Part shown: one piece after another, positions 1-8,250 of the stretch | Position numbering within the stretch: the first letter of the stretch is position 1 | How the letters are laid out: every line of letters starts with the position of its first letter | NCBI GenBank assembly: GCA_019234945.1 | Contig: JAFAKX010000045.1 | Location: forward strand, 1-50,275 | Reading direction: 5' to 3' | Source of the DNA: Silvibacterium sp. | GTDB lineage: Bacteria; Acidobacteriota; Terriglobia; Terriglobales; Acidobacteriaceae | Length of the DNA: 50,275 bases | The notes under the pieces: model-generated | What the model saw: the letters and a program-made list of their open reading frames with translations, nothing else | Told to the model about the DNA's origin: nothing | Database searches by the model: none | Program-made: the position numbers and the translations under genes

Positions 1-1
1 G

Positions 2-658
2 GTGGAGTGCAGGGACGCGGCCATACCGTTCAAAATTCAGAGTCGCGCAGACTTGATGAATGCTGAAACGGTAGCGGCTCTGAAGCGAGCCGGATGCGAA
101 GAGGTGTGGATGGGGGCAGAATCAGGCTCTCAAGCGATTCTTGATGCAATGGACAAGGCCCTCACCGTCGCGACCATCCATGGCGCGCGTGCGCGCCTTG
201 GCAAAGCGGGGATTCGGGCCGCATTTTTTCTGCAGTTCGGGTATCCAGGCGAAACGCTTAGCGAGATCGAGGAGACTATAGCTCTCGTTCGGAGTTGCCG
301 CCCTGACGATATCGGGGTTTCCGTGTCCTACCCGCTTCCGGGAACACTGTTTCACGAGCGGGTTCAGCAGCAGCTTGGCGCGAAGCGGAACTGGATCGAC
401 AGCCAGGATCTAAGCGTCATGTTTTGCGCTACGTACAGGGACGACTTCTACCGTTCTCTTCGCAACGCGTTGCATTGCGAGGTGGAGTCGTATCACCGTT
501 CTTCGACACGCGAAGACCGGCGTCGGCTTGCAGCACTATGGGAAGACGTCTACCGGCTCGAGCAGATCTGCCGGAATGCGCAACCCACACAGTTGCCTGT
601 CATTCAGCCGGCGGCGGTTCACGTGCTCGCAATGTGCGGGGCAGAATCGTTTCGTTGA
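2..658 (+). CDS. B12-type radical SAM protein, C-terminal part (5' end outside window)
   Basis: This is the C-terminal part of a radical SAM enzyme of the cobalamin-binding class. The first visible codon is GTG, but the reading frame is open to the window edge, and both the B12-binding domain and the CxxxCxxC cluster motif must lie upstream. The visible 218 residues carry the late part of the radical SAM barrel: an ESGS segment near residues 40-43, then FGYPGET and SYPLPGT. The complete paralogue that starts 27 bases downstream has the same segments in the same order (ESGS, WGYEGEE, SYPIKGT). The close match suggests tandem duplication, or two enzymes acting on related substrates. The substrate cannot be told from the sequence. 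It appears to be part of the operon running to 7443. Confidence 0.85.
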   Translation: MECRDAAIPFKIQSRADLMNAETVAALKRAGCEEVWMGAESGSQAILDAMDKALTVATIHGARARLGKAGIRAAFFLQFGYPGETLSEIEETIALVRSCRPDDIGVSVSYPLPGTLFHERVQQQLGAKRNWIDSQDLSVMFCATYRDDFYRSLRNALHCEVESYHRSSTREDRRRLAALWEDVYRLEQICRNAQPTQLPVIQPAAVHVLAMCGAESFR

Positions 659-685
659 AGGAAATGCCCAAATCAGAGGCCTGAT

Positions 686-2089
686 ATGGAACTGCTGCTT
701 ACCCACGGCTACTTTCTCCACGAAGACCCCAAGGAGCTTCAGATCATGAAGCCGTATCCGCCGTTGGGGATTCTCTACATCTGCTCGCATCTTCGCAGTA
801 AGGGCTATGCCGTGGAAGTCTTTGACAGCACTTTCCAGACGCGTGCCGGGCTCCGCGAAAGACTGATGGCTGAGACTCCTTCGGTTCTGGGGATCTACGC
901 CAACCTGATGACCCGGTCGAATGTTGTCTCGATCCTTCGCGAAGCAAAGCAGACCGGATGGAAGACCGTGGTTGGCGGTCCAGAGCCCGGCGCGTATGTT
1001 GACGAATATTTGGATGCGGGCGCTGATGTAGTGGTGCTTGGTGAAGGAGAACTCACTGTCGAAGAACTTCTCGCCTCATGGCGCGCGGGTAGGACGAGCC
1101 TCGATCGGATCGCAGGTATTGCATATCGGGACGATAGCGGCGCTACCTGCCGAACAGTTCCGCGCCTCCAGATCGCCGATCTTGACGGGCAGCCATGGCC
1201 CGCACGCGAGGACATCGACATGGATCGATACGTCGATACCTGGCGGCACCATCATGGAAAGGGTTCCGTATCGCTCATTACCGCGCGCGGATGTCCATAT
1301 CGCTGCGAATGGTGCAGCCATCAGGTGTTTGGACAGACGCATCGGCGGCGTAAGCCCGAGCGTGTTGCAGAAGAGCTTGAGTGGCTGCTCCAGCGCTACA
1401 AGCCCGACATGCTTTGGATCGCCGACGACGTTTTTACGATCAACCACGACTGGCTGCTGCGCTGGGCTGCGGAAATGAAACAGCGCGAGATACACATTCC
1501 TTTCGAGTGCATATCGCGAGCCGACCGCCTGAACGAAAGTGTGATTCGCACACTCGCGGAGCTTGGCTGCCAGCGTCTCTGGGTTGGCTCCGAAAGCGGA
1601 TCGCAGCGCATACTCGACGCAATGCAGCGCGGCGTGAAAGTTGAGGCCGTGCGTCGCGCCGTCGCTCTTTGCCGACAGTACGGAATCGAGACCGGCATGT
1701 TCCTGATGTGGGGGTACGAAGGCGAAGAACTGGAAGACATTGAAGCCACCGTCGACCACGTGCGCTCTTCGAGCCCTGACGTTTTTCTCACGACGGTTTC
1801 TTATCCGATCAAGGGGACACCTTACTACAACAAGGTCGCATCCCGGGTGGTTCAGATTCAACCCTGGGGGCAGAGTTCTGATCGTAAGCTCGATATCTCC
1901 GGGCGACGACCACGCGAGTTCTATCGTGTTGCCGATGATCTACTACGGTTTGAGGTCGAACTCGCCCGCTTGCGCGCTGCCTCGGACGGCTCAGCTGCCA
2001 ACAGTCGAATCCTGGAACTAAGTGCGTTGATCAAAGAACGGCGCAAAACCCTCTACACATATTCAGCCCTTGAGGAGAGGTCCGCGTGA
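686..2089 (+). CDS. B12-binding-domain radical SAM protein
   Basis: A 467-residue cytoplasmic enzyme. Residues 1 to about 140 form a Rossmann-like B12-binding domain with the PPLGILYI start, VVGGPEPG and a GEGE turn near 119-122. The radical SAM core follows, with its [4Fe-4S] ligands at Cys203, Cys207 and Cys210 (GCPYRCEWC) and an ESGS segment in the barrel. The classical DxHxxG cobalamin-ligand motif is not evident, as in many members of this class, so base-off B12 binding is likely but not shown. Family members do methyl transfers to unactivated carbons, ring rearrangements or C-C couplings using SAM. It overlaps the next gene by four bases (GTGA), so the two are probably translationally coupled. 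The substrate is unknown. Confidence 0.9.
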   Translation: MELLLTHGYFLHEDPKELQIMKPYPPLGILYICSHLRSKGYAVEVFDSTFQTRAGLRERLMAETPSVLGIYANLMTRSNVVSILREAKQTGWKTVVGGPEPGAYVDEYLDAGADVVVLGEGELTVEELLASWRAGRTSLDRIAGIAYRDDSGATCRTVPRLQIADLDGQPWPAREDIDMDRYVDTWRHHHGKGSVSLITARGCPYRCEWCSHQVFGQTHRRRKPERVAEELEWLLQRYKPDMLWIADDVFTINHDWLLRWAAEMKQREIHIPFECISRADRLNESVIRTLAELGCQRLWVGSESGSQRILDAMQRGVKVEAVRRAVALCRQYGIETGMFLMWGYEGEELEDIEATVDHVRSSSPDVFLTTVSYPIKGTPYYNKVASRVVQIQPWGQSSDRKLDISGRRPREFYRVADDLLRFEVELARLRAASDGSAANSRILELSALIKERRKTLYTYSALEERSA

Positions 2090-2916
2090 CAGCAGAAACC
2101 GCAAGCGAGATCCTGCCTTCGCTGCCTCAGACTGCAGCTTTCGATGGGCTCGCGCAGGACTATGACCGGATCTTCACGTATTCGCTGCTGGGAAGAGCGC
2201 ATCGTTCTCTCGTGCATGAAGTTCTGAGCAGACACCTCAGCAAAGGGCAGCGCGTTCTTGATCTGAATTGCGGGACAGGCGAAGACGCAATTTATCTCGC
2301 ATCCCTGGGCATGTCGGTTCTAGCATGCGATATTTCCGTACGCATGGTCGAAGTCGCACATCAAAAAGCTGAGCGCAGTGGTTATGGTTCAGATGTCGAG
2401 TTGATGGTATGTGCGAATGAGCATCTCGACGACCTTGCAGATCGCGGGCCCTTTGACGCGATTCTCTCGAACTTCGGCGGACTCAACTGCACTGCCGATC
2501 TGGCACAAGTGGCAGGTGAGCTTTCCAGGCTGGTGCGTCCTGGGGGCAAGGTCTTCCTGTGCATGATTGGCAGATTTTGCGCCTGGGAGATTCTCTGGTA
2601 CGCGACGCGGGGCAAGTGGAGAAAGGGGTTCCGGCGCCTTAGTCCAGGCGGAACACGCGCGAGCATCGGGGGCACGAGTATAGATGTTCATTATCGCTCG
2701 GTAAGTGACATACGGGCCTTTGCGCCGTCGTTACAGCTTGAATCCTGGCGCGGGATTGGGGTTGTTCTTATGCCCTCCTGGCTGGCATCTGGCTTTCAAA
2801 AACGCGAATGGCTCATCGACCTGCTCAAACGGATCGATCGATGGGTCGGCGCGTTGCCGTTGTTTCGGGGACTCGCGGATCACATCCTTTTTCAGTTCGT
2901 GAGGGAAGAGAAATGA
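2086..2916 (+). CDS. Class I SAM-dependent methyltransferase
   Basis: A 276-residue soluble methyltransferase of the Rossmann type. SAM-binding motif I is VLDLNCGTGE at about residues 57-66, followed by an acidic loop (ACDIS) and the post-II motif LVRPGGKVFL. The N-terminal FDGLAQDYDRIF segment is typical of small-molecule and lipid methyltransferases of the UbiE/COQ5-like group. The GTG start overlaps the stop of the preceding radical SAM gene, and the stop overlaps the ATG of the next methyltransferase (ATGA), so it sits inside a coupled operon. The C-terminal 90 residues are rich in Trp, Leu and Arg and may dock a hydrophobic substrate. The acceptor is unknown; O-, N- or C-methylation cannot be told apart here. 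Confidence 0.85.
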   Translation: MTAETASEILPSLPQTAAFDGLAQDYDRIFTYSLLGRAHRSLVHEVLSRHLSKGQRVLDLNCGTGEDAIYLASLGMSVLACDISVRMVEVAHQKAERSGYGSDVELMVCANEHLDDLADRGPFDAILSNFGGLNCTADLAQVAGELSRLVRPGGKVFLCMIGRFCAWEILWYATRGKWRKGFRRLSPGGTRASIGGTSIDVHYRSVSDIRAFAPSLQLESWRGIGVVLMPSWLASGFQKREWLIDLLKRIDRWVGALPLFRGLADHILFQFVREEK

Positions 2917-3917
2917 CGACCGCCGTTGCAGACTTCGCCGCCGGTGCTGCTCTGCCTTCCGCCGGCGATTTATGGCTTCGCTGCCCGGAGTGTTCCGCGA
3001 GTATTGGCGCGATCTCCGATCGTGAAGACGGCCTTGTTCCTGCGCGCATCGAGTGTGACAACTGCGACCATGCAATTGTGAGGAGCAACGGTGTCTGGCA
3101 GATGCTCTCGCGTCGTCAGCATCTTCGCCTGGGTACCTTTCTGCGCGACTACGAAGAGATTCGGCGCTCTGAGGGCCGCGGCTCACAACATCCTGCCTTC
3201 TATCTTGCGCTGCCTTTTGCCGATCTCACAGGAAATTTCACGGATCAGTGGCGCATTCGGGGCCGCAGTTATCGCTTTCTCGAGCGCCATCTTCTTTACC
3301 TTCTCGAAGAGCGCCATGGCAACAGATTCCGCGTCCTGGACATTGGCGCGGGCAACTGCTGGTTAAGTTATCGTCTGGCCCTGCGTGGACACCGCCCTGT
3401 CGCTGTCGATATATGCCGCAATGCCTACGACGGATTGCAAGCCGCCGCTCATTACGCAGCCGTGCTTCCGGAATTCTTTGCCCGTATTGAGGCCGAGATG
3501 AATTGCCTGCCCTTCGACAATGCGCAATTCGATGTAGCGATTTACAACGCCTCGTTTCATTATTCGACGGATTACATGCGCACGCTGCAAGAGGCGCTTC
3601 GTTGTCTGCGTCCCGGAGGCACGATTCTTATCATCGATTCGCCGACATATCAGCGGGCTCAAAGCGGCGAGAGGATGCGGTCGGAGCGCCATCAGGCATT
3701 TGCCGCCAGGTTCGGCAGGCGCAGCGATTCGCTTCCGACTGGCGACTATCTCACGCCCGCGATCATGAATGATCTCGCCGAACTCGGCATCCATTGGACC
3801 CGGCACTTAGCCTGGTACGGCGTCCGCTGGTGGCTGCGTCCGGCCACCGCAAAGCTCAAGAGGCGGAGAGAGCCGTCGCAGTTCTACATTTACGAGGGGC
3901 GGATGGTGATTTCGTGA
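2913..3917 (+). CDS. Methyltransferase with N-terminal Trm112-like zinc ribbon
   Basis: A 334-residue protein. The ATG at 2913 is chosen because it overlaps the previous stop as ATGA, and the frame is coherent from there; an earlier in-frame start would lie deep inside the upstream gene. Residues 24-51 hold two Cys pairs (Cys24/Cys27 and Cys48/Cys51) that look like a zinc ribbon of the Trm112 kind. The class I methyltransferase domain follows, with motif I VLDIGAGNC at 141-149, an acidic loop (AVDIC) and a LRPGGTILII strand. Zinc ribbons fused to methyltransferases usually stabilise the domain or help bind substrate. It is translationally coupled to the next radical SAM gene through a GTGA overlap at 3914-3917. 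The acceptor is unknown. Confidence 0.82.
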   Translation: MTTAVADFAAGAALPSAGDLWLRCPECSASIGAISDREDGLVPARIECDNCDHAIVRSNGVWQMLSRRQHLRLGTFLRDYEEIRRSEGRGSQHPAFYLALPFADLTGNFTDQWRIRGRSYRFLERHLLYLLEERHGNRFRVLDIGAGNCWLSYRLALRGHRPVAVDICRNAYDGLQAAAHYAAVLPEFFARIEAEMNCLPFDNAQFDVAIYNASFHYSTDYMRTLQEALRCLRPGGTILIIDSPTYQRAQSGERMRSERHQAFAARFGRRSDSLPTGDYLTPAIMNDLAELGIHWTRHLAWYGVRWWLRPATAKLKRRREPSQFYIYEGRMVIS

Positions 3918-5377
3918 TTCTGCTCTATTACCCAAAGTTGACCAAACCGAAGAACCGGCGCTTTCCGCTCTCGATCCTCGCTCTTGCAGCCGTGCTGGAG
4001 GGCAGGGAACGCTACGAGATTATCGACGGGAATCTCGATCCCGATCCCGATTCGACCCTGGCGCGACTCATCGAGACACACTCTGTCGAACTGCTTGGAG
4101 TGAGCGTGATGCCGGGCCCGCAGATGATCTCAGCCATACAGTCCTGCAAGGCGATTCGGGCACGTTATCCGCATGTCCCAATCGTGTGGGGAGGCTATTT
4201 CCCGTCGCTCTATTCAGACGCCACACTCAACGCCAGATATGTGGATTACGCCGTGCGCGGCCAGGGAGAGGTCACGCTTCTTGAACTAATTGATGCGCTC
4301 CGCGGCAAGCGCAACGTGCGCGGCATTGCAGGCTTATCGTACAAAGACGCATTCGGTATGCGCGTTCACAATCCCGAGCGGCCAATGCAGGGCCCGAATG
4401 CCTTTCCGTGGATTCCTTTTCACCGAGTGCCGGTCGCGAGCTACCTGCGGCCCTCCTACTTCGGCAAGCGCACTGGCGCGTATCAGGCCAGTATCGGCTG
4501 CCCGTTCCAGTGCACATTCTGCGCTGTGCACGAAGCTTATGGCAGCCAACAGAAGATGGAATCGCCACCGCGGACCGAAGCGATACTTCGTCATCTGGTC
4601 GAGAAATATTCGATGGATGGCGTGCAGTTCTATGATATGAATTTTTTCCTGCGTGAAGATCACACGCGCGAATTGATGGAGCGGATCGCTCCCCTCAACT
4701 TGCAGTGGTGGTGCGAAGCGAGAATCGATACGATCTGCCGGTACTCCGACGAGACGCTTGAGTGGATTCGCAAGGGCGGCTGCACCATGATCTTTTTTGG
4801 TGCTGAGTCGGGTTCCGACCGGATCCTGCGGGAGATGAAGAAGGGGATCACCACTGAGCAGACCCTCGAAGTAGGGAAGCGCTTGCGCCAGTTCAATATC
4901 ATTCCGGAATTTTCTTTCGTCGTCGGTAATCCACGCGATCCCGAAACAGACACGCGCAATACCATTGACTTCATCCGAAAAATCAAACGGCTCAACCCGG
5001 CATCGGAAATCATTGTGCAACATTACACCCCCGTTCCCAACCGCGGACAGATGTATGGCGGGATCGACGGCAAAGTAAGTTTCCCCACAACGCTCGAAGA
5101 ATGGGCTACGCCGCAGTGGTACAACTTCAGCATTCGTGTCAATCCTTCGATGCCCTGGCTCAAGCCCCGGACGAGGCGTCTTATCGACAACTTCGAAATG
5201 GTGGTGGGCAGCCGCTGGCCGACCGTGCAGGACATTCAGGCCAGCCAATGGAGTCGCAGGCTCCTAAAAGCCCTCAGTTCGTGGCGATACCTCACGGGTG
5301 TTTACACAGCGCCCGCTGAACTTCGTCTCGCGCAGGACTGGATTCGCCTGCGCCGCCCGAAAGTCGAGAGCATATGA
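3914..5377 (+). CDS. B12-binding-domain radical SAM protein
   Basis: A 487-residue enzyme. The GTG at 3914 was chosen because it overlaps the upstream stop by four bases and gives the usual MILLYYPKL opening of the B12-binding domain. That domain spans about residues 1-140, with IVWGGYFPSLY and GQGE. The radical SAM cluster ligands are Cys196, Cys200 and Cys203 (GCPFQCTFC). An ESGS segment, SFVVGNP and HYTPVPN follow in the barrel. It is clearly different in sequence from the two other radical SAM proteins of the cluster, so it probably does another step rather than being a simple duplicate. The stop overlaps the ATG of the next methyltransferase (ATGA). The substrate is unknown; a carbon methylation or carbon-carbon bond step is the inference. 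Confidence 0.88.
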   Translation: MILLYYPKLTKPKNRRFPLSILALAAVLEGRERYEIIDGNLDPDPDSTLARLIETHSVELLGVSVMPGPQMISAIQSCKAIRARYPHVPIVWGGYFPSLYSDATLNARYVDYAVRGQGEVTLLELIDALRGKRNVRGIAGLSYKDAFGMRVHNPERPMQGPNAFPWIPFHRVPVASYLRPSYFGKRTGAYQASIGCPFQCTFCAVHEAYGSQQKMESPPRTEAILRHLVEKYSMDGVQFYDMNFFLREDHTRELMERIAPLNLQWWCEARIDTICRYSDETLEWIRKGGCTMIFFGAESGSDRILREMKKGITTEQTLEVGKRLRQFNIIPEFSFVVGNPRDPETDTRNTIDFIRKIKRLNPASEIIVQHYTPVPNRGQMYGGIDGKVSFPTTLEEWATPQWYNFSIRVNPSMPWLKPRTRRLIDNFEMVVGSRWPTVQDIQASQWSRRLLKALSSWRYLTGVYTAPAELRLAQDWIRLRRPKVESI

Positions 5378-6078
5378 ACACTTTGGATACGCGATCATCT
5401 GCCATGCTCGACGCGTCTGAGGCCTACTCCCGGTGGGCACCGACCTATGATCAGACTCCCAATCCCCTCACTGCGCTGGAAGAGCGCTGCCTCGCGCCAG
5501 TGCTGCGTGAGTTCGCTGGTCGCGATGTCGTGGACCTGGGATGCGGCACTGGTCGCTGGCTTCGGCGTCTTCAGGTTATTGGTCCGCGATCGCTTGTCGG
5601 AGTAGATTCGTCTCCCGCGATGCTCGCAATGGCAAAGAAGAAGTGCATGCATTCGACGTCCCTGATCGAAGCCGATTGCGTGTTTACGCCCTTGGCAGCC
5701 AGTTCCGCTGATCTGGTGCTTGCCTCGTTTCTTCTCTCCTACGTGCAGGACATTGGCCGATTCGCTGCCGAGGCCGCACGCATCCTGCGCCCGGGCGGCA
5801 CGCTCATCGTCTCTGACCTGCATCCAGACACGCCATCTTACGGGTGGCGGCGCACGTTCAGAGCCGCTGACGGATTGTTTGAAATCGCAACATTTCCGTA
5901 CACGCTGGCCGCTCTCAACTCAGCCATGAAGGTTGCGGGACTGAAGCTCCAGGGACTTGCCGACGCAAGATTCGGCGAAGAAGAAGCGGGGATGTTTCGC
6001 GCCAGCGGGATGGCAGAGCATTTCTATCGGGTTGAATCTCTTCCCGTGATTTGTTGGGCACGGTTCTCGCGGAGCTGA
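5374..6078 (+). CDS. Class I SAM-dependent methyltransferase
   Basis: A 234-residue methyltransferase of the Methyltransf_11 type. It opens with AYSRWAPTYDQTPNPL, a segment typical of the BioC/UbiE-like group. Motif I is VVDLGCGTG at about 52-60, then GVDSSPAML, and ARILRPGGTLIVSD marks the later strand. It is coupled to the preceding radical SAM gene by an ATGA overlap and is followed six bases later by the amidohydrolase. It is the third methyltransferase in a run of six coupled genes, which suggests a pathway product methylated at several positions. The BioC-like opening could hint at a carboxylate or lipid-type acceptor, but that is weak evidence. Confidence 0.85.
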   Translation: MNTLDTRSSAMLDASEAYSRWAPTYDQTPNPLTALEERCLAPVLREFAGRDVVDLGCGTGRWLRRLQVIGPRSLVGVDSSPAMLAMAKKKCMHSTSLIEADCVFTPLAASSADLVLASFLLSYVQDIGRFAAEAARILRPGGTLIVSDLHPDTPSYGWRRTFRAADGLFEIATFPYTLAALNSAMKVAGLKLQGLADARFGEEEAGMFRASGMAEHFYRVESLPVICWARFSRS

Positions 6079-6084
6079 ACTAAC

Positions 6085-7443
6085 TTGCCGACCTCGACGC
6101 TGTCCAGACGCGATTGCGGATCCGCCTCCACGGCGGCTATCACCTTCCAAGGCGCTCGCGTTGCGCGGTCGGCTTACAACGCTCGGTATCGGACGATCAC
6201 GGTGCGAGGATCGCGAATCGAAGCCGTCTGCATGACGGGTGCGGCGAGTCCGGGCAGAGAAGCGGCTGATAGCGTCTCCATTGATTTGTCCGGCTGTCTC
6301 GTGCTTCCCGGTCTTATAAACGCTCACGACCATCTCGATTTCTCGATATTTCCAAGGCTTGGCCACGGACCGTGGCCGAACTGGCGTGAATGGGGCGCTG
6401 CAATCCACCGTTCAGAACGGGCAGAGATCGACGAATGCCTTCGCGTTCCGCGCGATATTCGTCTCTGGTGGGGTGGACTCCGCAACCTACTTTGCGGAGT
6501 CACGACTGTGTCTCACCACAATCCCCATGCACCGGAGCTTTTCAACGCTGAGTTTCCCGTGCACGTGCCCGGCGAATGCGGCTGGGCGCATTCGTTGGCC
6601 GACATCCATCGCGTCAAGGAGCACTTCCGCCAGACGCCTCCCCAATGGCCTTTTATTCTTCATTTAGCCGAAGGAACAGACCACGAATCGCGACAGGAGT
6701 TTGACGCGCTTGGAGGTCTTCTGCAGCTGGATGACCGGGTCGTCCTTGTTCACGGCGTCGGCTTAACATCTTCACAATGGGATCGCGCCGCGCGCATCGG
6801 AATTGGTGTCGTTTGGTGTCCATCGTCGAACCTGTACACGCTTGGCCAGACCCTAAATCCGGGACAGGTCAAAGGATTTCCCAAAATCGGGCTGGGGTCC
6901 GATTCCCCGCTAAGCGGTACCGGCGATCTACTCGATGAGGTCAGGCTGGCGCATGACGAGATGGGGATTCCTGCACCTCTCGTGTATGATCTTGTGACGT
7001 CGAGGCCCGCGCATCTCCTTCGTCTAAGCTTTGGCGGGGGATTTCTCCAGCCAGGATCAAAAGCCGACCTTATCGTTACTCGCGAAAGGCAAACCGCTCC
7101 TGCTGAGACGCTCGTACAAATGACGTGGCGAGATGTCGAACTGGTGATGCAAGGCGGAAGAATTGTTCTGCTTTCCCCTGCCCTTGCGGGCCGCATTCCA
7201 TGCGGGCTGAAACGGGACATGGAACCGATATTCATCGATGGTGTGGAGCGGTTTTTGCGCGCCCCCATTTCCGACCTGTGGACCCAGACCGCAATCGCAC
7301 TCGGGAGGATTCCGGTACTGTCCGGCAGGATCCTGTCAATTGGTGCCTGTGCCGACCTTCCACCTTCTGTTTGCAGGCTCTTTACGGCGTGCAACTCTGG
7401 CGTCACCGGCTTGCGACACGATTGTCACCCGTTTGTCATTTGA
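6085..7443 (+). CDS. ATZ/TRZ-type amidohydrolase (possible 5'-deoxyadenosine/SAH/MTA deaminase)
   Basis: A 452-residue metal-dependent hydrolase. The mononuclear zinc-site pattern is complete: His81 and His83 (LINAHDHLD), His193 (ILHLAEGTD), His223 (VLVHGVGL) and Asp273 (GLGSDSPLSG). The CPSSN segment is typical of the cytosine-deaminase/chlorohydrolase branch. The start is TTG at 6085, six bases after the preceding stop; it is the only start near the operon junction. Radical SAM and methyltransferase reactions release 5'-deoxyadenosine and S-adenosylhomocysteine, which are deaminated by members of this branch. Clearing those inhibitory by-products is therefore one possible role, and a hydrolytic step in the pathway itself is another. 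The last 60 residues include Cys-rich parts with no clear match. Confidence 0.8.
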   Translation: MPTSTLSRRDCGSASTAAITFQGARVARSAYNARYRTITVRGSRIEAVCMTGAASPGREAADSVSIDLSGCLVLPGLINAHDHLDFSIFPRLGHGPWPNWREWGAAIHRSERAEIDECLRVPRDIRLWWGGLRNLLCGVTTVSHHNPHAPELFNAEFPVHVPGECGWAHSLADIHRVKEHFRQTPPQWPFILHLAEGTDHESRQEFDALGGLLQLDDRVVLVHGVGLTSSQWDRAARIGIGVVWCPSSNLYTLGQTLNPGQVKGFPKIGLGSDSPLSGTGDLLDEVRLAHDEMGIPAPLVYDLVTSRPAHLLRLSFGGGFLQPGSKADLIVTRERQTAPAETLVQMTWRDVELVMQGGRIVLLSPALAGRIPCGLKRDMEPIFIDGVERFLRAPISDLWTQTAIALGRIPVLSGRILSIGACADLPPSVCRLFTACNSGVTGLRHDCHPFVI

Positions 7444-7534
7444 GGCAAAATTCTGAATTACAAGGTTTGCGTGGGGAGAAAATGGACGAGGGCACCGCAG
7501 GTTGTCTCTGAATCGTCCCACGGATGGAATTGAA

Positions 7535-8215
7535 ATGGTACTCGTGATTGAAGACGATCCCGGAATCCAGAAAGTACTATACCGTCTCTTCACTACTGAC
7601 GGTCTTCAGGTGAAAGCTGCGCATGATGGCAAGGAAGCACAGGAAGCGATGAAAGGCCCTGCGCCGGAAATCATCATCCTGGATCTCATGCTGCCGGGCG
7701 CCTCCGGAAAAGACCTGTGCAAGAGTCTTAAGCGCATATTTCCCAATGTACCCATCATTGTCCTCAGCGCCATTTCCGAGGTCAGCGATAAAGTGCTGCT
7801 GCTCGAGCTCGGCGCGGATGACTACGTGACGAAGCCTTTCAGCCCGCGCGAACTGTTGGCACGCGTCCAGGCGGCCATCCGCCGCGTTTCCAGCCCACGT
7901 CCCGTTAAGGTGTACTCCTTCGGTAATGTCACCGTGGACTTTCTTAAGATGGAGGCGAAGCGGAGCGGCGAAAATGTGACTCTCACTGCGCATGAATTCA
8001 GATTGCTCAAGTTCATGCTCGAGAATGCCGAGCGGGTGCTTTCTCGAGAGGAACTGCTGAACCATGTCTGGGGTTACAGCTGCTATCCCTCCACCCGCAC
8101 GGTCGATAATCAGATCCTCAAACTGCGCCAGAAGCTGGAGACCGATCCATCGAATCCGAAATACATTCGAACTATGCACGGAATGGGGTACAAGTTCGTA
8201 GGCCAGATCCAATGA
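7535..8215 (+). CDS. OmpR/PhoB-family response regulator
   Basis: A two-component DNA-binding regulator of 226 residues. The receiver domain opens MVLVIEDDPG, with the acidic pocket at Asp7 and Asp8, the phosphoacceptor at Asp50 (ILDLMLPG), the switch Ser at about 78 and Lys100 in VTKPFSP. The C-terminal half is a winged helix with the LTAHEFRLLKFM and TVDNQILKLRQKL segments typical of OmpR effectors. I chose the ATG at 7535 because it gives the canonical receiver start and length; a TTG 33 bases upstream would add 11 residues. The gene is 35 bases upstream of a histidine kinase, so the two form a pair. Targets are unknown, but the position between the radical SAM cluster and the polysaccharide genes makes either a candidate. 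Confidence 0.92.
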   Translation: MVLVIEDDPGIQKVLYRLFTTDGLQVKAAHDGKEAQEAMKGPAPEIIILDLMLPGASGKDLCKSLKRIFPNVPIIVLSAISEVSDKVLLLELGADDYVTKPFSPRELLARVQAAIRRVSSPRPVKVYSFGNVTVDFLKMEAKRSGENVTLTAHEFRLLKFMLENAERVLSREELLNHVWGYSCYPSTRTVDNQILKLRQKLETDPSNPKYIRTMHGMGYKFVGQIQ

Positions 8216-8250
8216 ACAGCACCACAGCGGCTGCGTGAGAGAGAACCATC

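Noticed and set aside
4334-5248. Minus-strand open frame of 304 codons
   Set aside because: It lies wholly antisense to the third radical SAM gene, which has clear motifs; codon bias of the GC-rich genome creates such shadows.
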